Positions 18,775 through 28,749 of a stretch of 64,000 nucleotides of DNA are shown here, one piece after another. Position 1 is the stretch's first letter. Each line of letters begins with the position of its first letter. The stretch is from VXNJ01 sp965249595 (GTDB lineage: Bacteria; Chloroflexota; UBA11872; VXNJ01). The translations under genes were made by a program, and so were the position numbers. The DNA is taken from contig OZ252242.1 of the NCBI GenBank assembly GCA_965249595.1, forward strand, positions 806,001 through 870,000, written 5' to 3'. A model generated the notes under the pieces. It saw only the letters and a list, made by a program, of their open reading frames with translations. It did not search any database and was not told the DNA's origin.

Positions 18775-19923
18775 TCAGACGCGAATCCTGGGGTCAAGAA
18801 ATTCGTAAATCACGTCTACAAGAAGGTGCGCCAACAACACGAACAGGCCCACGAACACGAAGGCTCCGACGGCCAGCGGCAGGTCCTCCTGTTGGGCCGC
18901 CGACACCAGTGTTTGCCCCATCCCCGGCCAGGAGAATATTGTTTCGATAATGACTCCGCCATCAATTGCGAATTCCAGCGAAAAGACCAGGCTGGTTACC
19001 ACCGGCAGCATGGCGTTGCGGGCCACGTGGCGGTCGCGCACGGCAGATTCCGGGACCCCTTTGGCGCGGGCTGCAAAGACGTAATCCTCGCGCATCGTTT
19101 CCAGCATGCTGTTGCGGGTTAAGAGCATGGTGCCGGCATACGAAATCAAAGTCATGGTGACCACCGGCAGCACCATGTGCGAGATGATGTCGAGGGCCAA
19201 ATGCGCGGTGCCCAATGCCCACCAGGCAGAGAGGACCAATCCCGAACCGCCCGCCAAGGCGAGGACGGTGATTTTTCCGGCGTGGCGCCAGCGCGAGCGA
19301 CGGGCGACCAGGTGGGCCGCCAAGGCTGCTGCCGACACCGCCCCGGCGGCAATCAGCAGCTGGCCAAATACGGTGTTGGCCTCGACCGCGGCGCCGGACC
19401 ATATCTGCGGATTGAGGAATTTGCCGATCGGGAACCAACCCAGTTTGAATGCGAAGAACGAGATCATCATCAGTCCAAACCAGGGCGTGAATACGGTGTA
19501 CAGGGAAACACCGCCAACCGTGGCGACATATTCAGTCCATTGGCCCCGGCGCCAGGCCACGATCTAGCCCAGGCTAAAGCCCAGGTAGAAAGATGCCACG
19601 GTGGCGGTCGCGAACAACACCACGGTCCGCGGTAGGCGCTCGGCGATCACGTCGCCGACGGTGCGCGGGTAAAGCGAAAACGAGGTTCCCAGATCACCTC
19701 TGAGGACGTTGCCCAGATAGGTCAGATATTGGCGCCAGAGCGGCTGATCGAGGCCGAAACGGGCCTGGATTTGCTCACGCGTTTCCGGCGGTACGTTGGG
19801 GTCGAGGGCGAAGAAATTGCTAACGTCGCCGGGTTGTGCGTTGACCAGGAAGAACACCGCCGTTATGAACGCGAAGAGCGTTAACAGGATCTGCAGGCCC
19901 CGGCGCAACAGGTATCTGGTCAT
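18775..19923 (-). pseudogene. oppB: OppB-like permease gene with one in-frame TAG
   Basis: A 382-codon OppB-type permease. The N-terminal MTRYLLRRGLQILLTLFAF helix, the FGLDQPLWRQYLTYL segment and the C-terminal EAA loop (DYVFAARAKGVPESAVRDRH) are normal. A single TAG at 19564-19566 splits it after residue 119, between LGFSLG and IVAWRRGQW, in the second transmembrane region. The rest is continuous to TGA, directly adjacent to the oppC ATG. It forms the pore with OppC at the inner membrane. Confidence 0.87.
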
Positions 19924-19978
19924 CGGATCTGACTTTGCCGCCCGACGGACGGGTTAGGAAACATAGATTTCCCGCGTC

Positions 19979-22003
19979 TTATTTGACCAGCGCGATCGTC
20001 TGCATGCCGCCGGCTCCCTCGATGCCATTGAAGACCGAGGTGTCGGGAAATTCCACTTTTTCCGGTCGGTAAATGTCAACCTTGGGGGTTTCGAACAACG
20101 TCACGTACGGCAGTTGCGTGGCAAGCAAGGCCTGCATCTGGAAGGCCAGGTCGCGGGCCTGCTCCAGCGTAGTGGCCTCGAGGAATTCCTCGGCCAATGC
20201 ATCGAATTCGGGGTTTGCGAATCCACCAAAATTTTGACCGCCAGCCTGGTTTTCGGGAGCGAAACGGGAATGGAAGTAAGAATCCAGATGGTCGGGAAAA
20301 ATCCCGAACGACCATCCCAGAATCCACATATCCGGGTCTTCGGTCACCGACTCGGAGAACAGTTTATCGACTATGACGTTAAAGCCTGTCAGGTTGGCCC
20401 GGACCGGTATTCCGACGTCATTGAGCCTGCGTTCGATCCAAATCGCAAAAGTTGATCGAAGTGGGTCATAGCCGGCACTTGGTGAGAGCAGTTCCATTGG
20501 CGGGACCGGCTCCCCGTTGGGCATCTTCAATCCCTTGCCCTGGACCTCGACGAAGCCGCCATCCTCGCTTACCCTGGGCCGCTCTTCGAAACTAAATCCC
20601 GCCCCCTCCAGGAGGGCCACGGCCTGTTTGATGCGCTGGGCTCGCGTTAGCCCTTCACCGATCCGCTCGGCATCGGGGTTGTACCAGTAGGAGTTGACTT
20701 CGGCCACCATTGCGTACTGCGGAAAGGCGGCCGCCTGCAGGACCGTTTCGGTTACGAATTCCTTGTCTATCAACGTCGCCACGGCCTGGCGGAACGCCAA
20801 CTAGTCGAACGGTGCCTTACGGACGTTAAATCCCAGATAGCGGGTCCCGTTGTTGTCGTTATTGACCAGCTCGAGATTGTCGGCCGCCTGGGCTCGATTG
20901 CGGAAACCCTGCTCTAGCCCCAGTGGATTAAAGACGTAGTCAACATCGCCGTTGGTCAGTGCCAGCATGGCCGCGTCCTGGTTGCCGTAGATGTAGAAAT
21001 AGGCATCTTCGACGTGGGGTCCGACCACGTAATCGAGGGCGACCTGGCCGTCACCGTCACCGAGGATCGTCTCCTCGTATCCGAGCACCGGATTGGGCTC
21101 ACGGATCGAACCGTCGCTGTATTGGGTAACTTGGGAATTTTGGAATGAGTAATTGCTGGCGGCGGCGTTTTGAAAAAATGCCCCCGGTTCCCAGTCCTTG
21201 AACTCAAATCCGGCGGCAGTCGGTTCGCCGTCCGGGGAATGGGCGTATAGCGCTTCGATCTGGGCGATATTGTCACCGGCCCCCTTGGCCCCTTCAACCA
21301 CCGGCCGCCAATAGTGTTCGGGCATGATCGGCATGAATCCGAGGCCGAATTGCCAAATGCTCAGACCCGGCACCTGGGGTTCACCGTCATCGTTACGGGC
21401 CTTGAACCAGATTTTTATCGTTTGCTGGTCGATCGTTTCGGCGTGGTCGACGAAATTGGGGTCGACGGCGCTGACCCAATTCGATCCCAAACCCAAGTCG
21501 AGGACCGTGTCGACAGTGAATACGAAGTCCTCGGCGGTCAGTTCCTCACCGTCACTCCAGACAATCCCCGGACGCAATGGCACCAGCGTGGTCCAGTACT
21601 CCTCCCCGGCAGCGGTCTCAGGCTCCAATTCGGAAGGAAAGTCGGCTGCCGTGGTAGGCACCCAATCGAATCGTTGAGCTGATAGACCGTAGAGACTCGG
21701 ATGATAAGACCCAACGACATAGCCGGTCCAGACCGATCCTCCGGGGCCACCAACATAATTCCACGCGTTGCGGGTGCTCGGTTCGGCGAAGACCCTCATG
21801 GCGTAGGCACTGGCGCGCGTCGGGGCGGCTGCGGGGACTTCAGGCTGCTCGATTGAGTCGGCGGCAACTGCCGCGGCCGGAGTTTGAGCCGCCGCGGATT
21901 CGCTTTGACTCTGATCGCAGGCGCCCAACAGAATAGCGGCCAAGATGCTGGCCAAAATCAACAGTAGCGGCGGAAATTTGCCCGCCCGACGTTTGCTTAA
22001 CAC
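19979..22003 (-). pseudogene. oppA: Peptide ABC transporter substrate-binding lipoprotein with one in-frame TAG
   Basis: A 674-codon family 5 solute-binding protein. The N-terminus has a lipoprotein signal with the lipobox LLGAC near residue 28, then a Ser/Ala-rich linker. The body shows family 5 features such as LRPGIVWSDGEELTAEDFVFT and RYLGFNVRKAPFD. A TAG at 20801-20803 interrupts it after residue 400, and the frame continues as LAFRQAVATLIDKEFV, a typical family 5 segment, to the stop at 19979. It is the first gene of the operon, 55 bases upstream of oppB. Confidence 0.87.
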
Positions 22004-22257
22004 GATGGGCTCTCAGATTCGAGTGGCTGCGAGTCGCCAATTACTGCAATTGTTCATTCGCGTCAGAATCGCGATCAACTTTGCCGGGCCAATCTGAATC
22101 TGGGTATTGGTGCGGGTAGATAGATGCGGCGCGGCTGCGCTTTTTAGGTGCGCCGGGGAGTGGCTGCCGCAACGAATTGCTGATTCGCAAAACCATTTGA
22201 CGATATAAACCCTTGAAGAAACTCGGCAACCATCAGCTGCAATCGGCGGAATCATTC
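22004..22257. promoter_or_regulatory. Divergent intergenic region (opp operon / sulfatases)
   Basis: About 250 bases between the start of the substrate-binding protein (- strand) and the first sulfatase (+ strand). It should contain both promoters. A small GCGC-GGCT-GCGC hairpin followed by TTTTT near 22131-22147 could be a weak structure on the + strand. No operator is certain. Confidence 0.35.
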
Positions 22258-23685
22258 ATGGCCAATCGCCCCAACATCGTCTTGATCATCACCGACCAGC
22301 AGCGCTACGACACCATCGGGGCTTTGGGATTCGACTATGCCCGCACTCCCCATCTCGACCGATTCGTACGGGAGGGCGTTTCCTTCGATAACTGTTTCGT
22401 CAACGCCCCTGCCTGCGGGCCGGCCCGCTGCTCGCTGTTTACCGGTCATTGGCCGCACACCACCGGCATGTTGCGCAACGGCGATCCGTGGCAGCAGACC
22501 TGGGTTCCACGCCTGTCCGAGGCCGGTTACGCAACTGCCAATATCGGCAAGATGCACTTTACTCCCTTTGACGCGCAGGGCCAATTCGACTATCGATTCA
22601 ATGTTGAAAACAAGCAGCGCTTTCGCCAGTGGCAAGCGTATCGCGACGAATGGGACCTGGCTCTGGCACGACGCGGCATCGACAAGTACCAGCGTGAGGA
22701 TTTGGAAAAACGCCAGGACTATTGGATAGCCCTTGGGGCATTTCTGTGGGAGAAGGATCCGGACTTGCATCCGGACAATTTCGTCGGTGGTTCGGCCTGT
22801 GATTGGATACGGGACTATTCGGCCGACGACCCGTTTTTTCTAGAGATCGGGTTTCCGGGACCACATCCGCCCTATGATCCGACCCCGGAATGGGCGGCTC
22901 TTTACGATGACGTGGATATCCCGCTTTGTCCGCTGGAGTTCATCGAATGGCACAAGCACCCGCCGGCGTTGCAGGAAATGACCCGACACAACACGATCGT
23001 TGCCCACGACTCGATCAAATTCGTCACCTATCCATCCGAGGCCCACCGCCAGCGCCAAAGGCGCATGTATATGGCCAATGTCTCGCTCATCGATGCCCAG
23101 ATTGGCGCCATCCGCGCAACCTTGGAAGAAAAAGATCTGCTGGATGACACGGTCATCATCATCACCTCCGACCACGGTGACACCCTGACCGATCATTTCA
23201 GTTCACAAAAGTGGACCATGTACGACTCTGTGACGCGGGTCCCGGCCATAGTTTGGGCTCCGGACGAGTTTGATGGCGGCCGCCGCGTAGAAGATCTTGT
23301 GCAGTGGTTTGACTTGGGAGCGACGGTACTTGATATAGCCGGGGCCGCCGCAGATGGCACCGGCGAGGCGGAAACACTGTTGCCGGCGCTGCGCGGCGAC
23401 CCGTTCGCCGGCCGCCAGTACGTCTTTTCGGAACATGGTCGCGAGGATGTGATGGGCCTGCACTGCCATATCACGATGGTGCGATCGGCAGACTGGAAGC
23501 TGGTCCATTTCCTAGATCAGCCCGGCGGGCAATTGTTCGACCTGCAAGCTGATCCCGACGAATGCGCAAACCTCTGGGAAGACCCGGCCCACGCGGCCGT
23601 TCGGGTACAGCTGATGGACGTGCTCGGCAATTGGCTCATCAAGTCGAGTTCCCAGGCCAGCCATTGGGCCGATGCTTGGCGCTGA
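22258..23685 (+). CDS. Type I sulfatase
   Basis: A 475-residue formylglycine-dependent sulfatase of the alkaline phosphatase superfamily, hydrolysing sulfate esters. The N-terminal metal site is NIVLIITDQQRYD. The modified Cys is in ACGPARCSLFTG, a C-x-P-x-R type motif in which Cys must be oxidised to formylglycine. The second metal site is ITSDHGDTLTDH. There is no signal peptide, so it appears cytoplasmic. ATG at 22258 has a GGCGGA site upstream. A paralogue follows in tandem. Confidence 0.92.
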   Translation: MANRPNIVLIITDQQRYDTIGALGFDYARTPHLDRFVREGVSFDNCFVNAPACGPARCSLFTGHWPHTTGMLRNGDPWQQTWVPRLSEAGYATANIGKMHFTPFDAQGQFDYRFNVENKQRFRQWQAYRDEWDLALARRGIDKYQREDLEKRQDYWIALGAFLWEKDPDLHPDNFVGGSACDWIRDYSADDPFFLEIGFPGPHPPYDPTPEWAALYDDVDIPLCPLEFIEWHKHPPALQEMTRHNTIVAHDSIKFVTYPSEAHRQRQRRMYMANVSLIDAQIGAIRATLEEKDLLDDTVIIITSDHGDTLTDHFSSQKWTMYDSVTRVPAIVWAPDEFDGGRRVEDLVQWFDLGATVLDIAGAAADGTGEAETLLPALRGDPFAGRQYVFSEHGREDVMGLHCHITMVRSADWKLVHFLDQPGGQLFDLQADPDECANLWEDPAHAAVRVQLMDVLGNWLIKSSSQASHWADAWR

Positions 23686-23781
23686 AGGCAATCGCGCGCA
23701 ACGAGTCCGGAATTCCCTAAGCGAGGACAAAATCGGGCTGTGTAATTGAATCAAAGCACCTAGTAACCGATCTCACCCGCC

Positions 23782-25212
23782 ATGCCTGGTCGACCCAACA
23801 TCGTATTGATCATCACCGATCAACAGCGCTACGACACAATCTCAGCGCTCGGTTTTGACCACCTGCACACGCCAAACCTGGATCGCTTTGTGCGCGAGGG
23901 GGTCTCGTTTAGCAACTGCTTTGTAAATGCCCCATCGTGCGGGCCGGCTCGCTGTGCATTCTTTACCGGTTGCTACCCCCACACGACCGGAATGTTGCGC
24001 AACGAACAACCCTGGTCGCAGACTTGGGTCCCAAGCCTGGCGCAGGCTGGTTACTTTACTTCGAGCATCGGCAAGATGCACTTTACACCCTTTGACGCAC
24101 GGGGCCAATTTGACTACCGGTTCAATGTTGAGAACAAGCAACGTTCCCGGGTAACCGGCTCTTACCGCGACGAATGGGACAAGGCGTTAGCCGCCCGCGG
24201 GATGGACAAATACCACCAGAAAGATCTGCAGGTACGCGATGATTTCGATATCGCGCTGGGTGCTTTCCCGTGGGAAAAGGACCCGGACATGCACCCCGAC
24301 AACTTCTTGGGGCGCAGCGCGGTTGACTGGATTCGCAGTTATGACAGCGACCAACCGTTGTTCCTAGAAATCGGATTTCCGGGGCCGCACCCGCCATATG
24401 ATCCAACCCCGGATTGGATCGAGCTCTACGCCGATACCCAATTCCCGCTGGTTGAGCTCAACGAGGCTGAGCGAATATCGCAACCGCCGGTCTTTCGGGA
24501 CATGGCCGATCACCAAAATCGGGTGGCCGGTGATTCGACGCGCATGTTGCCCAACCCGACCGAGTCGCAACGCCAACATCAACGGCGCCTGTACATGGCC
24601 AATGTCTCGTTGATCGATGCCCAGATCGGCGCCATCCGGGCGGCCCTGGACGAAAAGGGCCTACTTGATAACACCGTCATCATCTTTACTTCCGACCATG
24701 GCGACACGCTCACCGATCACTTTTCCTCGCAGAAATGGACCATGTACGATTCGGTGACCCGGGTGCCGGCAATCGTCTGGGCGCCGGAGCGGTTTGCCGG
24801 CGGTCGGACGATCGACGCCCAAATCGAATGGTTTGATCTGGCGGCCACGATCCTTGAACTTGGCGGTGTCGAATTCCCGGATCCATTCGAGGCCGAATCG
24901 CTAGTGTCGGCTTTGGACGGGGCGGAATTTGCCGGCCGCGAATACGTGTTCGCGGAAATGGGTCGGTGGGACTTGGTTGGATTGACGACCGACTACATGA
25001 CGATGGTGCGTTCAGCAGATTGGAAGCTGGTTCACTTCATCGACCAACCGCATGGTCAGCTGTTCAACTTGCAAGCGGACCCCGATGAACTGGTAAATCT
25101 CTGGGACGATTCGGATTACGTTGATCGGCGGGCGTCTTTGGCCGAGGTCATGACCGAATGGCTACTCCGATCCAATTCCCGCGCCAGCGCCTGGGGATCT
25201 GCCTGGCGTTAA
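23782..25212 (+). CDS. Type I sulfatase, tandem paralogue
   Basis: A 476-residue paralogue of the preceding sulfatase, with the same order of motifs: NIVLIITDQQRYD, formylglycine site SCGPARCAFFTG and metal site FTSDHGDTLTDH. The two share long blocks (for example HFTPFDARGQFDYRFNVENK versus HFTPFDAQGQFDYRFNVENK) but differ in the C-terminal third, which suggests different sulfated substrates. It begins about 95 bases after the first and may be co-transcribed. No formylglycine-generating enzyme gene is in the window. Confidence 0.92.
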   Translation: MPGRPNIVLIITDQQRYDTISALGFDHLHTPNLDRFVREGVSFSNCFVNAPSCGPARCAFFTGCYPHTTGMLRNEQPWSQTWVPSLAQAGYFTSSIGKMHFTPFDARGQFDYRFNVENKQRSRVTGSYRDEWDKALAARGMDKYHQKDLQVRDDFDIALGAFPWEKDPDMHPDNFLGRSAVDWIRSYDSDQPLFLEIGFPGPHPPYDPTPDWIELYADTQFPLVELNEAERISQPPVFRDMADHQNRVAGDSTRMLPNPTESQRQHQRRLYMANVSLIDAQIGAIRAALDEKGLLDNTVIIFTSDHGDTLTDHFSSQKWTMYDSVTRVPAIVWAPERFAGGRTIDAQIEWFDLAATILELGGVEFPDPFEAESLVSALDGAEFAGREYVFAEMGRWDLVGLTTDYMTMVRSADWKLVHFIDQPHGQLFNLQADPDELVNLWDDSDYVDRRASLAEVMTEWLLRSNSRASAWGSAWR

Positions 25213-25260
25213 TCGAATTGGTAATGCCAATTCCGGCATGCCCGCGCCCCGACCACCCCT

Positions 25261-26244
25261 CTAAAGATCAGCGTCGCTGATTTCAACAATCGATTTGACC
25301 AGCATTGGGTCGGCGGTGACCTGACTGAATTGCTCGGGGACCATCGAAAGAGCCATACGGGCGGTAATCCAAGGCGCGGTGTCAATCCGTCCGTTCTCAA
25401 TGTCGGCAATGATCCGTGGGAACAGACCGTAGCTGTTGCGGCTGGCCAGGACGGTAAGTTCGCGTCGGTGGAACTCAACATCGTCGAAGCTGATCTGGCC
25501 AAGCAGGAGACCGACAAAAACCAGTGTTCCGGCCGAGCGGACCCGCCCAAATGATGCTTCCATGGCCCGGCGATTGCCAGTAGCGTCGAATACCACCTCG
25601 AATTGCTCTTCATCATCGACAGCAAGAACCCGCACGCCGAATTGGGACACAAATTCGCGTCGGTGCGCCGAAAGCTCCAGGACTGCGACGTTGGCGCCGG
25701 CGGCGAGGGCGAATTGGGCGACGGTCAAGCCGATCGGCCCGGCCCCGACGACCAATACTGATTGGCCGCTTTCAACCCGAGACCGCTCCACCGCGTGGGC
25801 GCCGATGCCAAGTGTTTCGACCAATGCCAGCTGGTCGAGAGTGAGCGAGGTTGAAGGATGCAACATCGAAACTGGCACGCAGATCAGCGGGCGCATGCCA
25901 CCGTCTTCGTGAACGCCGAGCACGGTGAGCGACTCACAACAATTGCGTCGTCCGTGGCGACAGGGGTAGCACCGGCCGCATACTCGGTACGGTTCGACCG
26001 CACACCTATCGCCGACTTTGATCCGATTCTCTCCGCCGGGAACCGAGAGCACCTCGACGCCAAGCTCGTGCCCGAGGATGCGCGGATAGGAAAAGAACGG
26101 CTGTTGGCCGGCGAAGGCCTTTATGTCGGTGCCACAGACGCCGATGCAGTGCACCCGCACTAATGCCTCGTTCGGACCCGGTTGGGGATTTCCCTGGCTT
26201 CCAGCAATTAGCTTGCCAGGTTCGCTCAACGTCACAGTGCGCAT
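25261..26244 (-). CDS. Zinc-dependent alcohol/sugar-alcohol dehydrogenase
   Basis: A 327-residue medium-chain dehydrogenase. Catalytic zinc ligands are in CIGVCGTDIKAF and GHELGVEV; the structural zinc Cys cluster is CGRCYPCRHGRRNCC. The NAD-binding motif is VVGAGPIGLTVAQFA. Related enzymes oxidise polyols, galactonate or idonate, and the neighbouring tagaturonate-epimerase-like gene makes a sugar acid or polyol substrate reasonable. The ATG at 26244 is the natural start. Confidence 0.88.
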   Translation of the reverse strand: MRTVTLSEPGKLIAGSQGNPQPGPNEALVRVHCIGVCGTDIKAFAGQQPFFSYPRILGHELGVEVLSVPGGENRIKVGDRCAVEPYRVCGRCYPCRHGRRNCCESLTVLGVHEDGGMRPLICVPVSMLHPSTSLTLDQLALVETLGIGAHAVERSRVESGQSVLVVGAGPIGLTVAQFALAAGANVAVLELSAHRREFVSQFGVRVLAVDDEEQFEVVFDATGNRRAMEASFGRVRSAGTLVFVGLLLGQISFDDVEFHRRELTVLASRNSYGLFPRIIADIENGRIDTAPWITARMALSMVPEQFSQVTADPMLVKSIVEISDADL

Positions 26245-26297
26245 CGCAAGCCTCTTTTGACCGAATTGGTGATTCGGATTTCGACTTTAAGGGATTA

Positions 26298-27584
26298 TTA
26301 CGGGTTAAGGGCGGTTAGGTGGGCAACAAAGTGCCGCATCAGAAATTGTTCATAAAGATGTGATTCCGACTCCAGCAGGGACTTTATTTCCGGTCCCAAT
26401 AGCGGATCGCAGAGTACGGATCCGAATGTTACGTGGGCGATCTGCCGCCCGTCTTCGTGATCCAAATAGGCCGCCGCCAATTCACCTGCGCTCACCTGGC
26501 CGGGTGCGGGAGCATCGGCGAGGGTGATTGTCATGTGATAGGTCGCGCGATCGGCATCAAAATGCCCTCGGGCGGACCCAATTACCCGCTCAATGAGAGC
26601 CGAATCAACCTCTGCCACCGCCCGTAGGGCCTCCAGATAGCTGGTGCCGGCGGTCTTGACGTGAAACATGCCTTGGGTGGCGCGGGCAAATCCACCGTAA
26701 ATTGAGAGCTTGTCAGAACCAGAGTGCAGGCTTAATTTGTAGGGCCCGAGGGCCTGGGCGACCGCTGCGTGCCGGGCCACGTTGCGCTCAAAATCGAGTG
26801 GATCGCCGATATAGTCGATTCCCTTTTCGAATCCACCGATGTAGCGCGGGGCCAACGAGACCAACGGGATCCCGGCGGAGAGGATTTCGGATGCGATTAT
26901 GTAGTGCTCCGCCAGCGTGGTGGGCCGGTCAGTCTCGTCAACGCTCATTTCGATTTCGTAAGGAACACCGGCCGCATCGGCCTGTCTGCCGATCTCGGCG
27001 GCGAGACTCAAGGTGTAGACGATGGCCGCCCCGTACTTGACCGCGCAGCGCTGCAGATCGATGTCGCTAATCGATAGCTCGATGCCGCCGCCGAGCTTTG
27101 CTGAAAAGCCACGGTAGCGGTCGAGCCAGCCAAGGGTGTGACGCATCCGGCGCCAGCTTTCCTCTAGCTCGCCGGCCGACCAACGATCGGCTTCACTGAC
27201 TACGTGGTCTGATGGATCGATCGTGTAGAAGGTGTAACCACTGCCGATAAAGTCGGCAACCTGCTCAATGCTTTTTAGATGGTCGGCGTCGGCGCCCCAG
27301 GGCGCATCCCAACCGCATTTGTCAACTGCTGCTTGGGCAGCGGACAGAACTTCTCCCGCCGAGCGCTCAGTTCGCTCGATCTCCCGCACCGATTGCTGGG
27401 CAAATATCGCCCGAATATCGCCTCCACCAATTCCGTGGGCGGCGATATGACCCGGCGTGGCCAGGCCCAGTCGGTCGCCGTATCCAAAGGAAGGGCTAAT
27501 GCCCAGCAGCGCGGGTCTATTGCCGTCGGCGGCTATCTTCGAATCGATTTGATCGAGCAGCTTAAGAGCGTGCTGGCCGGCCAG
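26298..27584 (-). CDS. Tagaturonate epimerase (UxaE)-like TIM-barrel protein, start disrupted
   Basis: A sugar-acid epimerase-like protein of the tagaturonate epimerase family. The conserved GYGDRLGLATPGHIAAHG segment lies upstream of the first GTG (27389), so that GTG cannot be the true start. The frame is open back to a TAG at 27585-27587, with no ATG, GTG or TTG between. The nearest upstream start is a GTG at 27605, which would give six codons before the TAG. Either a rare CTG start is used or a nonsense change split the gene. Later motifs include GADADHL, TIDPSDHV and KLSLHSGSDKLSIY. It sits 53 bases upstream of the dehydrogenase in the same operon. Confidence 0.75.
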   Translation of the reverse strand: MAGQHALKLLDQIDSKIAADGNRPALLGISPSFGYGDRLGLATPGHIAAHGIGGGDIRAIFAQQSVREIERTERSAGEVLSAAQAAVDKCGWDAPWGADADHLKSIEQVADFIGSGYTFYTIDPSDHVVSEADRWSAGELEESWRRMRHTLGWLDRYRGFSAKLGGGIELSISDIDLQRCAVKYGAAIVYTLSLAAEIGRQADAAGVPYEIEMSVDETDRPTTLAEHYIIASEILSAGIPLVSLAPRYIGGFEKGIDYIGDPLDFERNVARHAAVAQALGPYKLSLHSGSDKLSIYGGFARATQGMFHVKTAGTSYLEALRAVAEVDSALIERVIGSARGHFDADRATYHMTITLADAPAPGQVSAGELAAAYLDHEDGRQIAHVTFGSVLCDPLLGPEIKSLLESESHLYEQFLMRHFVAHLTALNP

Positions 27585-27587
27585 CTA

Positions 27588-27749
27588 AGGGAGCGAATTG
27601 GACACGCTTGCGGCAAAGGCTTCGCCGGAACGAAACGTGTTTGCATGGTCGCGGAATTATTCATCAATCTCCCATCGTAAAAGAGTGAAACCGAGAGGCA
27701 CCGACCAACGTTCCCCAGATTGCATGCGTCGGCTTCGGCCACTTGCGTG
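27588..27749. other. Short gap upstream of the epimerase-like gene
   Basis: About 160 bases between trxB and the epimerase-like gene. It contains the upstream in-frame GTG at 27603-27605 and otherwise nothing recognised. Confidence 0.35.
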
Positions 27750-28682
27750 TCAGGCTGCGCTGGCGTGCAGGTTCTCTACGAAGGTAATAGCTTCCATGGC
27801 CGCTTTGACGCCTTCACCGGCTGAGGTGACCGCCTGCCGAAAATGATCGTCTTGGACTTCGCCGGCGGCAAAGATTCCAGGGACCGAGGTGTGCATCAAA
27901 TCGTCGGCTTGAAGATACCCGCCGGGCTTCATGGCCAGTTTGCCTTCATAGAGGGCGGTGTTGGGGGTGTGACCGATGAAGATGAAAAATCCATCGACCG
28001 GCAGGTGGGAGATCTGGCCGGTTTTTACGTTGCGGACCCGGATCCGCTCAACTACCGCCGACCCCTCGATCTCCTCGACGACGCTGTTCCAAATAAATTC
28101 AAACCTTGGATCGGCCAAGGCGCGGTTGGCCAACACCGGCCCGGCCCGCAGTTGGTCGCGTCGGTGGACGACGTAGATGTGCGAGGAAAAACGAGCCAAA
28201 AACAACCCTTCCTGCATCGCGCTGTCACCTCCGCCAACTATTGCGGTGGGCGCATCTTTGAAAAACGCGGCATCACACGTCGCACAGGTCGAGACGCCAC
28301 GCCCCCAGTATTTCTCTTCGCCGGGAACGCTCAAACGCTTGGCGCTGGCGCCGCTGGCGGCCACGATTGCGCTGGCCTGATAGCTGCTGGCGCGCCCGGT
28401 CAGCCGGAAAGGCGGGCCGGCGAAATCGATTTTTTCAATGTGGTCAAAGACGATCTCGGCCCCGAAGCGCTCGGCCTGAACCTTCATCTTGTCGGTTAAT
28501 TCAGGTCCGATCACCCCCAGCTCAAAGCCGGGATAGTTTTCAACGTCATGGGTGGTGGCGATTTGCCCGCCGAACTCCTCGCCGGTAAAAACCAGCGTTT
28601 TCATATTGGCGCGAGCGGCGTATACGGCGGCCGACAGTCCGGCTGTGCCCGAGCCGATGATTGCGATGTCGCAAGCTTGCAT
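27750..28682 (-). CDS. trxB: Thioredoxin-disulfide reductase family protein
   Basis: A 310-residue FAD enzyme that passes electrons from NADPH to thioredoxin. The FAD motif is IAIIGSGTAGLSAAVYAA, the redox site is CATCDAAFF, the NADPH motif is IVGGGDSAMQEGLFLA, and the C-terminal FAD segment is GIFAAGEVQDDHFRQAVTSAGEG. The ATG at 28682 is preferred because an upstream in-frame start adds 18 unconserved residues. It follows the alternative complex III operon on the same strand. Confidence 0.92.
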   Translation of the reverse strand: MQACDIAIIGSGTAGLSAAVYAARANMKTLVFTGEEFGGQIATTHDVENYPGFELGVIGPELTDKMKVQAERFGAEIVFDHIEKIDFAGPPFRLTGRASSYQASAIVAASGASAKRLSVPGEEKYWGRGVSTCATCDAAFFKDAPTAIVGGGDSAMQEGLFLARFSSHIYVVHRRDQLRAGPVLANRALADPRFEFIWNSVVEEIEGSAVVERIRVRNVKTGQISHLPVDGFFIFIGHTPNTALYEGKLAMKPGGYLQADDLMHTSVPGIFAAGEVQDDHFRQAVTSAGEGVKAAMEAITFVENLHASAA

Positions 28683-28749
28683 AGTCAACTTTGGAACCTG
28701 TTCGGTGGCCGAGCCGGAAGCTTGGCTGCCCCGCACGGCGGGCGAAATT

